From contig CAVYQF010000011.1 of NCBI GenBank assembly GCA_963770545.1, forward strand, positions 434,001 to 498,000: a stretch of DNA of 64,000 nt. The letters run 5' to 3'. The notes under the pieces are model-generated. The model did no database searches. It saw only the letters and a list, made by a program, of their open reading frames with translations, and was not told where the DNA came from. Positions 1-7,533 of this stretch are shown here, piece by piece. Positions within the stretch are counted from its first letter, which is position 1, and every line of letters starts with the position of its first letter. Position numbers and translations under genes: made by a program. The stretch is from RYN-230 sp963770545. GTDB taxonomy: Bacteria > Actinomycetota > Actinomycetes > Streptosporangiales > Streptosporangiaceae.

Positions 1-90
1 ACAACGACCTGGCCCGACGAGCGCGGCGCCGACCTCAGCCACCCTGCCGGAACCAGTGAGAGAAGCCAACGAGTCCGGGGCTAGTCCCGG

Positions 91-1548
91 TTAGCGGGCG
101 TGCCGCGGCGTGTCGCTCTCCCGGGGCATCCGGAAGAACGGCGACCGCAGGATGAAACGGGCCGAGAACATCAGCAGCACGCCCGCGATGATGATGCCGA
201 CCAGCGACCAGACCTGGGACGACGGGGCGCTCAGCAGCGATTTGCCCAGGATCCAGGCCAGGAACAGGGCCGCGCCGAAGGGCAGCAGGCCCAGGATCAG
301 CGCGTCCCAGGCGCTGCTGAACACGCGGCGCCGGTAGTAGACCATGGTGGCCAGCGCGGTCAGGATGTAGAAGATCGAGAACAGCAGCCCGGTCACGTCG
401 ATGACGTCGAAGAACGCGTTCTGCACCGACGTGGCCAGGTAGTAGATGGTGCTGAGCGCGACGATGAGCAGCCCGACGATGACACTGGCCGCGACGGGGG
501 TGGCCCAGCGGGGGGACACGTTGGCGAGGAACTCCGGCAGCGCCCGGTAGCTGGCCATCCCGTAGACGATCCGGGCGCTGAGCACGATGCCCGTCCCGGT
601 GGTGGCGATGACCGACAGGGCGATCGACAGGGCCATCGCCTTGGCCCAGAAGCCACCGCCCAGGGCCTGGGCCACGGCCACGAGCGCGGTGCCGTTCTCC
701 GAGGCCGCCGCCAGCTTGCGCGGTGAGATGACTCCCTGGAAGCCGAGCTGGGAGACCGTGTAGATGATGGCCAGCAGGCCGACGGCCAGGATGGCGGCCT
801 TGCCGGGGTTGGTCCGCCGGTGCTTGACTTCCTCGTTGACGTACAGGGTGCCGTCCCAGCCGCCGTAGACGAACACCGCGACGAGGAATCCTGCCACCGC
901 GCTGCCCTTGCCGCCGACCCCGGAGAGGGTGAACCAGCCCTTAGTGATGGGGACCGTGCCCGGGTGGTGGCTGAGCACGAAAAACAGTCCGGCGACGGCC
1001 AGCCCGATCAGGATGAGGTATTCGACCAGGGCCATGCTGACCTGCGCGCGCGCGGTGATCTTGATGCCGACCACCGCGATGATCAGCATGATGATGCCGA
1101 CCGCGCCGCCGATGGCGATGTACTGCCAGGTGCTGGTGGAACTGGAGCCGAACACGGCGACCACCGAGGGACCGAGCAGCAGGACCTCGGCCACCGTCCC
1201 GATGATGTACGCGGCGATCATGAGCCAGCCGGTGAGGAAGCCGAGATAGGGGTTGATGGCGCGGCCCACCCATTCGAAGGACGCACCGCAGTTGGCGTTC
1301 CACATGTTCAGCCGGCGGTAGGCGTTCGCGATGATCAGCATGGGGATCGCGGTGAGGATCAGGATCGGGGCGCTGCCGTAGGCGGTCGCCGCGGCGAGCG
1401 CGGCCAGCGACAGCCCTACCGTGGCCGCGGGCGCGGACGAGGCCATGCCGATGACCGTGTCCTGGCCGGCACCGATGGCGTTGGGTTCGAGGCGGGCTGC
1501 TGGCTGGGGCGGGATCCCCACGATCGCCGCGGCGGGTCGATCTGTCAT
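91..1548 (-). CDS. APC-family amino acid permease
   Basis: Probable inner-membrane amino acid or amine transporter of the APC superfamily, 485 residues and about 12 hydrophobic segments, the usual size for the family. The N-terminal part holds a short polar tail ending in GAGQDTVIGMASSAP, followed by the first helices. The ATG at 1548 is preferred over an upstream in-frame ATG at 1650 because a good ribosome site (GAGAGGAA) lies just before it. The substrate cannot be read from the sequence. It stands alone, with no metabolic neighbour to suggest one. The family call is firm; the specificity is unknown. Confidence 0.85.
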   Translation of the reverse strand: MTDRPAAAIVGIPPQPAARLEPNAIGAGQDTVIGMASSAPAATVGLSLAALAAATAYGSAPILILTAIPMLIIANAYRRLNMWNANCGASFEWVGRAINPYLGFLTGWLMIAAYIIGTVAEVLLLGPSVVAVFGSSSTSTWQYIAIGGAVGIIMLIIAVVGIKITARAQVSMALVEYLILIGLAVAGLFFVLSHHPGTVPITKGWFTLSGVGGKGSAVAGFLVAVFVYGGWDGTLYVNEEVKHRRTNPGKAAILAVGLLAIIYTVSQLGFQGVISPRKLAAASENGTALVAVAQALGGGFWAKAMALSIALSVIATTGTGIVLSARIVYGMASYRALPEFLANVSPRWATPVAASVIVGLLIVALSTIYYLATSVQNAFFDVIDVTGLLFSIFYILTALATMVYYRRRVFSSAWDALILGLLPFGAALFLAWILGKSLLSAPSSQVWSLVGIIIAGVLLMFSARFILRSPFFRMPRESDTPRHAR

Positions 1549-1780
1549 CAGTGTTCCTCTCGTGCTGGCCCGGAGGGCCTCAGATGCTCCGCGCAGGCAT
1601 CGAAGGTTCCCCCACCCATGGCCCGGCCACCGCGCGATCATAACGATCATTTCCGGGTTGGAGTGTTATGTCCGCTAGTAATACATCGAATTTTGCTGGT
1701 GCTAACGATTGCCTTAGGGGCCCATTCGCCCGAAGGTCCAGATGCGGACAATCCAGGCAAGTAGCAGATTATTGGCCATG

Positions 1781-1842
1781 AGGCCCGGGAGGCCCGGGAG
1801 GCCCGGGAGGCCCGGGAGGCCCGGGAGGCCCGGGAGGCCCGG
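1781..1842. repeat. 9-bp tandem repeat, about 7 copies
   Basis: Seven head-to-tail copies of AGGCCCGGG, the last one imperfect. Each unit contains the palindrome CCCGGG. The unit length is a multiple of three, but no convincing gene runs through it. Confidence 0.9.
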
Positions 1843-1916
1843 CGGGCGGCAGTGGCCAGCGGGGCAGGTGGCGGTTCCGACCGGGTTATCGCGGGCCCGA
1901 TGTCTGCCGGCGAAGG

Positions 1917-1922
1917 TAGTGT
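1917..1922 (+). promoter_or_regulatory. Leaderless -10 hexamer TAGTGT
   Basis: TAGTGT lies 7 nt before the GTG at 1930, the spacing expected for a leaderless actinobacterial transcript. It was used to choose the start of the following small gene. Confidence 0.4.
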
Positions 1923-1929
1923 CGTAGGC

Positions 1930-2268
1930 GTGTCGCAGAAGTCCGCTGATCCGGGTCCATGGCGTGATCTTCCCCCGGCGCCCCCACCTCATGGGTCGTT
2001 CCTGGCCTGGTACCAGGGGTGCCGCTGCGGCCCATGTGAGGCGAGTGGCCAGGGCTTCCTGCGCGAACTAGCCCGGCGCAGGGCCCAGCGGCGCGATGGG
2101 GACGAGCCTTATGCAGTGCGGCTGAGCGCCGACCAGCGGGCCCATCTGGAACCCGCCGTCCGGGCCCGCGACTGTCCGCGATGCGGGGCGCTGCGTTATC
2201 ACCGCTGCCGTGACCCGCACTTTCCGCTGCATTTCAGCGCGACTCACCCCGAACGTGCCTCAGCCTGA
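1930..2268 (+). CDS. Small cysteine-rich protein with GCRCGPC motif
   Basis: Unknown function, 112 residues. Two cysteine clusters stand out: a central HGSFLAWYQGCRCGPC segment followed by basic residues (ARRRAQRR), and a C-terminal CPRCGALRYHRC segment. Both look like metal-binding knuckles, and the basic stretch suggests nucleic-acid contact. A similar HG-(x)n-GCRCxxC pattern occurs in many small actinobacterial and actinophage proteins. The GTG at 1930 is favoured by TAGTGT 7 nt upstream; ATG codons at 1852 and 1900 are alternatives. The last 9 bases overlap the convergent neighbour. Confidence 0.6.
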   Translation: MSQKSADPGPWRDLPPAPPPHGSFLAWYQGCRCGPCEASGQGFLRELARRRAQRRDGDEPYAVRLSADQRAHLEPAVRARDCPRCGALRYHRCRDPHFPLHFSATHPERASA

Positions 2269-2466
2269 GGGACGCGGGACTCTCCGGTATTCACGGAGCT
2301 GATCTTCAAGCGCGGTCAGGCTCGGGGCCCAGAGATCGTCTAATCCGGAAGTGCCGTGACGGCGGGCGGTGAAGCCGGTCCCCTTGCCGGGGCCCACCGC
2401 GCGGATCGACCACAGTGGCCACCGCGTCCGGGTGGCGGCCAGCTCAGCGGCAGGCGTTGTGCTCAT
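2260..2466 (-). CDS. Small hypothetical protein
   Basis: A 68-residue soluble protein with a WPLWSIRAVGPGKG segment and a C-terminal helix (SLTALEDQLREYRR). It resembles short conserved proteins of unknown role in streptomycetes, often found near regulators. The ATG at 2466 follows a strong ribosome site (AGGGGGG); a longer reading to 2538 has no such site. It converges on, and slightly overlaps, the GCRCGPC gene. No function is proposed. Confidence 0.6.
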   Translation of the reverse strand: MSTTPAAELAATRTRWPLWSIRAVGPGKGTGFTARRHGTSGLDDLWAPSLTALEDQLREYRRVPRPSG

Positions 2467-2747
2467 GCGTCCCCCCTGCTCGTCACTTCCCCTAACGAAA
2501 AGCTTCGCCCGGGAGTTCGCATTCCCGTCTCGCATCATCGAAATTCTTCCCCGCCCCGGCCTGCCTGCGGGCCGGGGAAGATGCGGGCGGGCCCGGGCGC
2601 GAGAGTGGCTCGCGCCCGGGCCCGCTGGGCGGCGCTTCCCGGTACCACTGGTGCTGCTGAGGCTGGTCCGGGGCCGAGTGGGCGCCGCGCCCCGGGACCG
2701 CGCCTGCTGCTGAGGCGGGCCCCGGGCTGACCGGGGCCGGGCGGCGG

Positions 2748-3461
2748 CTAGTCGCTGGACGTACTGCCCGCGGTCGGCCGCACGACCTCGGTTCGCTCAC
2801 CCTCCGGGCGCTCATCCGCTGGGCGCTCATCCGCCGGGCGGTCACCCACCGGGCGGTCACCCACCGGGCGCTCATCCGCCGGGCGGTCACCCGCCGGGCG
2901 CTCGTACACGACAGGGTCAGAGGTGACCGTGGACGGCTGAGTGACGGCCGGCTCGGGAACGGTCTCGTCCGCCTCGGCCGCGCGCTCATAGAGCCGCGCG
3001 TCCCTGACCCCGATCACCGTCAGGCGGCCCAGCGACAGGGCGGCCAGGAACACGATGATCACGCCCAGACCGGTGAAGTAGCTGAGTTCCACCAGTGCCC
3101 GGGTCACGGTGCCGCCGATGGGCGTGCCCAGGAGCACCGTCCCGTGCGCATTCCAGATCGGGCTGAGCACCCGGCCCACCGCGAACCACGCCCCGCCCAG
3201 GGCGGCGATCCAGGCCCCGAACATCGCCACCGGCCGGACCCGGCTCGCCAGCAGGATCAGGCCGCCCAGCACGGTCGCGGCACCAGGCAGGATCTCCAGC
3301 CACAACCGGCCCGACGTATAGGTCCAGGAGGTACCGGGTGTGTAGGCGAAGTGGAAGTACGGCCCGACGAACGCGATCAGGCCGCCCCAGAGGCCAAGCA
3401 AGACGAGAAGAGCGCCGCTCAATGCTCCCCGACTCCGCGGAACCCGCAGCATCCCGGCCAT
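2748..3461 (-). CDS. Four-helix membrane protein with repeat tail
   Basis: About 237 residues. Residues 10-145 contain four hydrophobic segments separated by short loops, so this is an integral membrane protein. The C-terminal 75 residues are hydrophilic and include a run of five-residue repeats (variants of DRPVG and ERPAD), probably cytoplasmic and disordered. ATG at 3461 is chosen because GGGAG lies 8 nt before it; a GTG three codons upstream is too close to that site. I do not recognise a function. Confidence 0.75.
   Translation of the reverse strand: MAGMLRVPRSRGALSGALLVLLGLWGGLIAFVGPYFHFAYTPGTSWTYTSGRLWLEILPGAATVLGGLILLASRVRPVAMFGAWIAALGGAWFAVGRVLSPIWNAHGTVLLGTPIGGTVTRALVELSYFTGLGVIIVFLAALSLGRLTVIGVRDARLYERAAEADETVPEPAVTQPSTVTSDPVVYERPAGDRPADERPVGDRPVGDRPADERPADERPEGERTEVVRPTAGSTSSD
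2806..2910 (-). repeat. 15-bp tandem repeat inside a coding region
   Basis: Seven units related to GGGCGCTCATCCGCC or GGGCGGTCACCCACC lie in frame in the membrane protein gene and encode its five-residue repeats. Two sub-types are interspersed, as after unequal crossing over. Confidence 0.85.
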
Positions 3462-3573
3462 TTCAATCACTCCCTAGAACAGTCCAGCAGGGGTTTTTAT
3501 CCCGCGCGCCGCAACTACCCGAGCCAGGCGCGTTTATTCCGGACCGCCACCCAGGGACCGTAATGGCACCAGG

Positions 3574-3579
3574 TAGGGT
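3574..3579 (+). promoter_or_regulatory. Leaderless -10 hexamer TAGGGT before selB leader
   Basis: TAGGGT ends 6 nt before a GTG at 3586. Transcription from it would start at or next to the leader reading frame that precedes selB. Confidence 0.4.
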
Positions 3580-3585
3580 CGCCCC

Positions 3586-3654
3586 GTGGAATCAGGTCCG
3601 GCGCAGGCACCGTCCCGGCCGTCCGGTGGCGCACCCTCACGGGACCCCGGCTAG
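3586..3654 (+). CDS. Possible 22-residue leader peptide of selB
   Basis: A GTG placed 6 nt after a TAGGGT hexamer opens a 22-codon frame rich in Pro, Ser and Gly. Its TAG stop directly abuts the selB ATG (TAGATG). selB has no clear ribosome site of its own, so reinitiation after this leader is a reasonable model. The evidence is positional only; the peptide matches nothing I know. Confidence 0.35.
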   Translation: MESGPAQAPSRPSGGAPSRDPG

Positions 3655-5547
3655 ATGCAGGTAATCGCCACTGCCGGGCACGTCAACCACGGGAAGTCCA
3701 CCCTGGTCCGGGCGCTGACCGGGATGGAGCCGGACCGCTGGGCCGAGGAACGGCGCCGCGGCCTGACCATCGACCTGGGATTCGCCTGGTTCACGCTGCC
3801 CAGCGGGCAGCAGATCGCGTTCGTGGACGTGCCCGGGCACGAACGATTCGTGCCCAACATGCTGGCCGGGGTGGGCGCCGTGCCCGCGGTCCTGTTCACC
3901 GTGGCGGCCGACGAGGGCTGGATGCCGCAGTCGCAGGAGCATCTGGCCGCCATCGATGCGCTCGGCATCACTCACGGCCTCCTGGCTGTGACCCGCTCCG
4001 ACCTGGCTGACCCGGCGCAGGCCCGCCGTGAGGCACTGGGCAGGCTGGCCACGACCAGCCTCGGTGAGGTCGAGGCGGTCGCGGTCAGTGCCCGCGCCGG
4101 CCTGGGCCTGGCCGCGCTCCGTGACGCCCTGGACCGGCTGGCCGCCCGCCTGCCGCGGCCGGACCCCGCCGCCCCGGTGCGGCTATGGGTAGACCGCGCG
4201 TTCCGGATCAAGGGCAGCGGCACCGTGGTGACCGGGACCCTGCCGGCGGGCACCCTCCGCGAGAAGCAGGAGTTGCTGCTCACCCCGGCCATGGAGGCGG
4301 TGCGGGTGCGCGGCATCGAGACGCTGAAGCAGCCGGCTGGCCAGGTGAGCGGCGTGGCCCGGGTGGCGCTGAACCTGCGCGGCGCCGAGCGGGTGAGCCC
4401 CGCACGCGGCATGGCGCTGGTCGAGCCGGGCCGGTGGACGCTGGCCGCGACGCTGGACGTGCGCCTGGCGGCGGCCGGGGACCGCCCGCCGCACCAGATC
4501 ACGGTGCACGCCGGGTCGGCCCGGACCGGCGCCCGGCTGCGCCCGCTGGGCGGCCTGATCGCCCGGCTCACCCTGGACGAGCCGCTGCCGCTGCACATCG
4601 GTGACCGCTTGCTGCTCCGCGACCCAGGCTCAGCCGCGGTGGCCTTCGCCCAGCCGGGGCCGGCCTCCGGATCCGGCCCGGGCCACACCGCTGGCCACCG
4701 GGCTGGTCACGGTCTTGGTCACAGCTCTGGTCCTACCGGCCGGGTGCCGTGGCCCCCGCTGGTGGGCGCCACGGTGCTGGACCTGGCCCCGCCCGCGTTC
4801 CGCCGCCGGGGCGATGCGGCCGCGGCCGGCCGGGACCTGGCGGCCTGGCCCGCTGGGCCCGGCGCGGCCGACCTGCTGCGGCGCCATGGGCTGCTGCGTG
4901 CCGCTGACCTGCGGGCCATGGGGGTGACCGAGCTGCCCATCCCGGTCGGCGGTGACTGGGTGGCCGACCCGGAGCACTGGGCCGAGCTGCGCCAGCGGCT
5001 CACCGCGAACGTCACGGCGCACGCGGCCCAGGAGCCGCTCGCGCCGGGCCTGCCGCTGGAGGCGGCCCGGGCCGGGCTGGGACTGCCCGAACGGCAGCTG
5101 GTCGAGCGGCTGGCCGCGCCGCCGCTGGCCGTGCGGGGCGGTTACCTGATGCTGGAGCGTGACGGGGCGGGGGCGAGCGGCCCGGTCCTGCCGGACCGGG
5201 TACTGACGGCGGTGCGGCTGCTGCGTGAGGATCTGGCCCGGCAGCCGTTCGCGGCGCCCGAGGCGGCCCGGCTGCGCGAGCTCGGGCTGGACAGCCGGGC
5301 GCTGGCCGCGGCGGCCCGGGCCGGGCTGCTGCTGCGGCTGGCCGATCAGGTCGTCCTGGCCCCGGGCGCGGACGTGCAGGCAGCCAGGATCCTGGCCCGC
5401 CTGCCCGGGCCGTTCACCGCGGCCGAGGCCCGCCAGGTGCTGCGCACCACCCGGCGGATAGCCATCCCGCTGCTGGAGCACCTGGACCGCCGCGGGCTCA
5501 CCCGGCGGCGGCCCGATGACAAGCGCACGGTGACTGGTTCAGCCTGA
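3655..5547 (+). CDS. selB: Selenocysteine-specific elongation factor SelB
   Basis: GTPase that delivers selenocysteyl-tRNA to UGA codons marked by a SECIS hairpin. It has 630 residues, the normal SelB size. The G domain shows GHVNHGKST (residues 8-16), the SelB-type switch I region RRRGLTIDLGFAW, DVPGHE, and TRSD in place of NKxD. EF-Tu-like beta domains follow (WVDRAFRIKGSGTVVTGT), and winged-helix repeats fill the C-terminal half. An unusual Gly/His-rich insert of about 30 residues (near 342-371) separates the beta domains from the winged helices. selA, selD and tRNA-Sec are not in this window. The SelB identity is firm. Confidence 0.95.
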   Translation: MQVIATAGHVNHGKSTLVRALTGMEPDRWAEERRRGLTIDLGFAWFTLPSGQQIAFVDVPGHERFVPNMLAGVGAVPAVLFTVAADEGWMPQSQEHLAAIDALGITHGLLAVTRSDLADPAQARREALGRLATTSLGEVEAVAVSARAGLGLAALRDALDRLAARLPRPDPAAPVRLWVDRAFRIKGSGTVVTGTLPAGTLREKQELLLTPAMEAVRVRGIETLKQPAGQVSGVARVALNLRGAERVSPARGMALVEPGRWTLAATLDVRLAAAGDRPPHQITVHAGSARTGARLRPLGGLIARLTLDEPLPLHIGDRLLLRDPGSAAVAFAQPGPASGSGPGHTAGHRAGHGLGHSSGPTGRVPWPPLVGATVLDLAPPAFRRRGDAAAAGRDLAAWPAGPGAADLLRRHGLLRAADLRAMGVTELPIPVGGDWVADPEHWAELRQRLTANVTAHAAQEPLAPGLPLEAARAGLGLPERQLVERLAAPPLAVRGGYLMLERDGAGASGPVLPDRVLTAVRLLREDLARQPFAAPEAARLRELGLDSRALAAAARAGLLLRLADQVVLAPGADVQAARILARLPGPFTAAEARQVLRTTRRIAIPLLEHLDRRGLTRRRPDDKRTVTGSA

Positions 5548-5559
5548 CCGCCGCACCAG

Positions 5560-6705
5560 TCAGCGGCCGGTGAGGCCACGGCCGGCGAAGCGCTCGCTGC
5601 TCCAGGCCGGCGCCTCGGCGGGCGGCTGATCCGAGCTGATCCAGCGGACCAGGGTCTGGGCCGTCACCGGGGCGAGCAGGATCCCGGTGCGGTAGTGCCC
5701 GGAGGTCAGCCAGGCGTTGCCGAGACCGTGGATCCGGTCGATGACCGGCAGCCCGTCGGGATGCCGGGGCCGGAAGCAGCACCAGGTGTAGTCGGCGCGG
5801 AGCCCCTCAAGCTGCGGGAGCGTGGCGTACAGGCCCGCGAGGATGCTGTCGATGATCTCCTGGCGGACTACCGGGCTCTCATCGCCCATGTCGAACGTCC
5901 CGCCCACCAGCAGCCGCCCGTCCTCCAGTTGCGTCGCGACCGGGGCCACGATGCCGGGCAGGCGGAACGTCGTCGGCTCGGTGACGAGCAGGTGACCCTT
6001 GACCCGTTCCCAGGGCACATCGAGGTCCAGGCCGTCCAGCACGGGCGGGAGTCCGGTGGCGAAGACCACCGCACCCGGCTGCACCCGTCCCGCGGTCGTG
6101 TCCACGCTCACGATCCGGTCGCCCCGGACTGTGATGCCGGTCGCGGCGACCCCGGTGGCCACCGCGGGCAGCTCCGCGGCCAGCCGGGCCAGCGAGCGCA
6201 GCGGGTTCACCCGGCCCTGATGATGGATCAGCGCGCCCGCCATGGGCAGCGCGAGCCCGGGGATGAGCCTGGCCACGTAGTCGGGCTCCAGCCACTCCAC
6301 CGCGGGCGACTGGTGGGGGGCCAGGGCGGCCGGGTCGGGGGACAGGCCGATCCAGTCCGCGTCCACCAGACCGACCCCGCCCGGCCAGGTTTCCTCCAGC
6401 TCGGCCCACTGGCCCAGGCTGGCCCGGGCCAGGTCCACGAAGGGTTCGGGGTCGCTCCACTCATGGATGTCGGGAGTCAGCAGCCCCGCGGCGCCGCCGG
6501 TGGCCCCGGAGCCCAGATGGCCGGCCTCGATGAGCAGGACCGAGCCCAGGCCTGCCTGGTGGCAGGCGGCCGCGGTCGCTACCCCGGCGATCCCCCCGCC
6601 GATGATGAGCAGATCAGGACGCGGCTGCGGGATCGTGCCCGCACCGCGGACGAGCTCAGCGCGTTCGGCCGCGTTGAGCTGGTCAAGCCAGATAGCAGTC
6701 TCCAC
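5560..6705 (-). CDS. FAD-dependent oxidoreductase, DAO family
   Basis: Flavoenzyme of the D-amino acid oxidase/glycine oxidase family, 381 residues. The dinucleotide-binding motif IIGGGIAGVATA lies near residue 35, followed by the acidic end of the second strand (LLIEAG) and a GSGATGGAAG loop. The C-terminal part has the FRPRHPDGLPVI and SGHYRTGILLAP segments typical of glycine oxidase-like proteins. The substrate is probably an amino acid or secondary amine, but thiamine genes that would mark it as ThiO are absent. The GTG at 6705 is chosen because TAGGGT lies 7 nt upstream; a GTG two codons earlier is possible. It converges on selB with a 12-nt gap. Confidence 0.85.
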   Translation of the reverse strand: METAIWLDQLNAAERAELVRGAGTIPQPRPDLLIIGGGIAGVATAAACHQAGLGSVLLIEAGHLGSGATGGAAGLLTPDIHEWSDPEPFVDLARASLGQWAELEETWPGGVGLVDADWIGLSPDPAALAPHQSPAVEWLEPDYVARLIPGLALPMAGALIHHQGRVNPLRSLARLAAELPAVATGVAATGITVRGDRIVSVDTTAGRVQPGAVVFATGLPPVLDGLDLDVPWERVKGHLLVTEPTTFRLPGIVAPVATQLEDGRLLVGGTFDMGDESPVVRQEIIDSILAGLYATLPQLEGLRADYTWCCFRPRHPDGLPVIDRIHGLGNAWLTSGHYRTGILLAPVTAQTLVRWISSDQPPAEAPAWSSERFAGRGLTGR

Positions 6706-6712
6706 AAGCACG

Positions 6713-6718
6713 ACCCTA
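6713..6718 (-). promoter_or_regulatory. Leaderless -10 hexamer TAGGGT
   Basis: TAGGGT on the minus strand, 7 nt before the GTG start of the FAD oxidoreductase. Confidence 0.45.
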
Positions 6719-6806
6719 TCGCTGCCTCCTCGGACGAGGGCAAACTCCTATTTTAGCCATCAAGTAGACAGACAATAAGGTTCTGCCCGCGGTTATCCGG
6801 AATGAA

Positions 6807-6836
6807 GGCGGCCCGCCCGATATGGCCAGGGCCGCC
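6807..6836 (-). terminator. Hairpin downstream of the response regulator
   Basis: Eight-base perfect arms GGCGGCCC and GGGCCGCC around a 14-nt loop, 5 bases after the response regulator stop on the minus strand. There is no T run, as is common in GC-rich actinobacteria. Confidence 0.5.
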
Positions 6837-6840
6837 GCAT

Positions 6841-7533
6841 TCACGCCGGGCCGCGCCCGGGGGACGGCAGGACCCCGAGTTCCATGGCCCGGGTGACCGC
6901 GGCGGTCCGGCCGGACACCCCGAGCTTGGCGTAGGCCCGGAGCAGGTGGGTCTTCACCGTGGCCTCGCTGACGAACAGTTCCCGGCCGATCTGCGCGTTG
7001 GTCAGCCCGCGGCCCGCCAGGATCAGCACCTGCGTCTCCCGCGTGGACAGCGTCTCGCGGGTAGCGGGCGCCTCGGACGGGGCGCCGCGCAGCCGGTTCA
7101 CCAGCCGCCCGGCCACCGAGGGGGCCAGCACACTCTCGCCCCGGGCCGCCGCGAAGATCGCGCCCACCAGGGTGTCCCGCGGCGTGTCCTTCAGCAGGTA
7201 CCCGGCCGCGCCGGCCTCGACGGCGGGCAGGATGTCGGCGTCGCTGTCGTAGGTGGTGAGCACCACGACGGCAACGCCGGGCTGATCCGCGGACAGCTGC
7301 CGGATCGCGGCCAGCCCGCCCCCGCCCGGCATCCGCAGGTCCATCAGCACCACGTCGGGCTGGTGCCGGCGGGCCATGATGACCGTCTCCTCTCCCGAGC
7401 CTGCCTCGGCGACGACCGTCAGCCTGGGCTCGGCGCTCAGCAGCGCCCGCAGGCCGGCCCGTACAACCGGATGATCATCCGCAACGAGGACCCGCACCGG
7501 GCCGGACCCCGCCGGGAAGGCCACGGCGCTCAC
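6841..7533 (-). CDS. NarL/LuxR-family response regulator
   Basis: DNA-binding response regulator of 230 residues. The receiver domain has the acidic pair D19-D20, phospho-acceptor D65 (VVLMDLRMP), T93 and K115. A LuxR-type helix-turn-helix occupies about 160-220 (LSTRETQVLILAGRGLTNAQIGREL as the scaffold and recognition helices). The GTG start overlaps the TGA of the sensor kinase gene (GTGA), so the two are translationally coupled. It most likely controls the ABC exporter genes of the same operon. Confidence 0.93.
   Translation of the reverse strand: MSAVAFPAGSGPVRVLVADDHPVVRAGLRALLSAEPRLTVVAEAGSGEETVIMARRHQPDVVLMDLRMPGGGGLAAIRQLSADQPGVAVVVLTTYDSDADILPAVEAGAAGYLLKDTPRDTLVGAIFAAARGESVLAPSVAGRLVNRLRGAPSEAPATRETLSTRETQVLILAGRGLTNAQIGRELFVSEATVKTHLLRAYAKLGVSGRTAAVTRAMELGVLPSPGRGPA

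Larger units (their letters stand above)
1549..1929. other. Gene-free interval with AT-rich patch
   Basis: A 380-base intergenic stretch. Around 1638-1715 the sequence becomes clearly more AT-rich than the surroundings, with two copies of GATCAT separated by three bases near 1636-1650. This is the likely promoter region of the permease on the minus strand. The remainder is a 9-bp tandem repeat (listed separately) and the promoter of the next small gene. I see no RNA gene. Confidence 0.5.

Noticed and set aside
1..90. Possible 3' end of a plus-strand gene at the window edge
   Set aside because: All three frames reach a stop within 95 bases and none gives a recognisable C-terminus.
3471..3654. 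tRNA-Sec gene next to selB
   Set aside because: No acceptor/T-arm pairing of the right length and no GTTCGA-type T-loop found.
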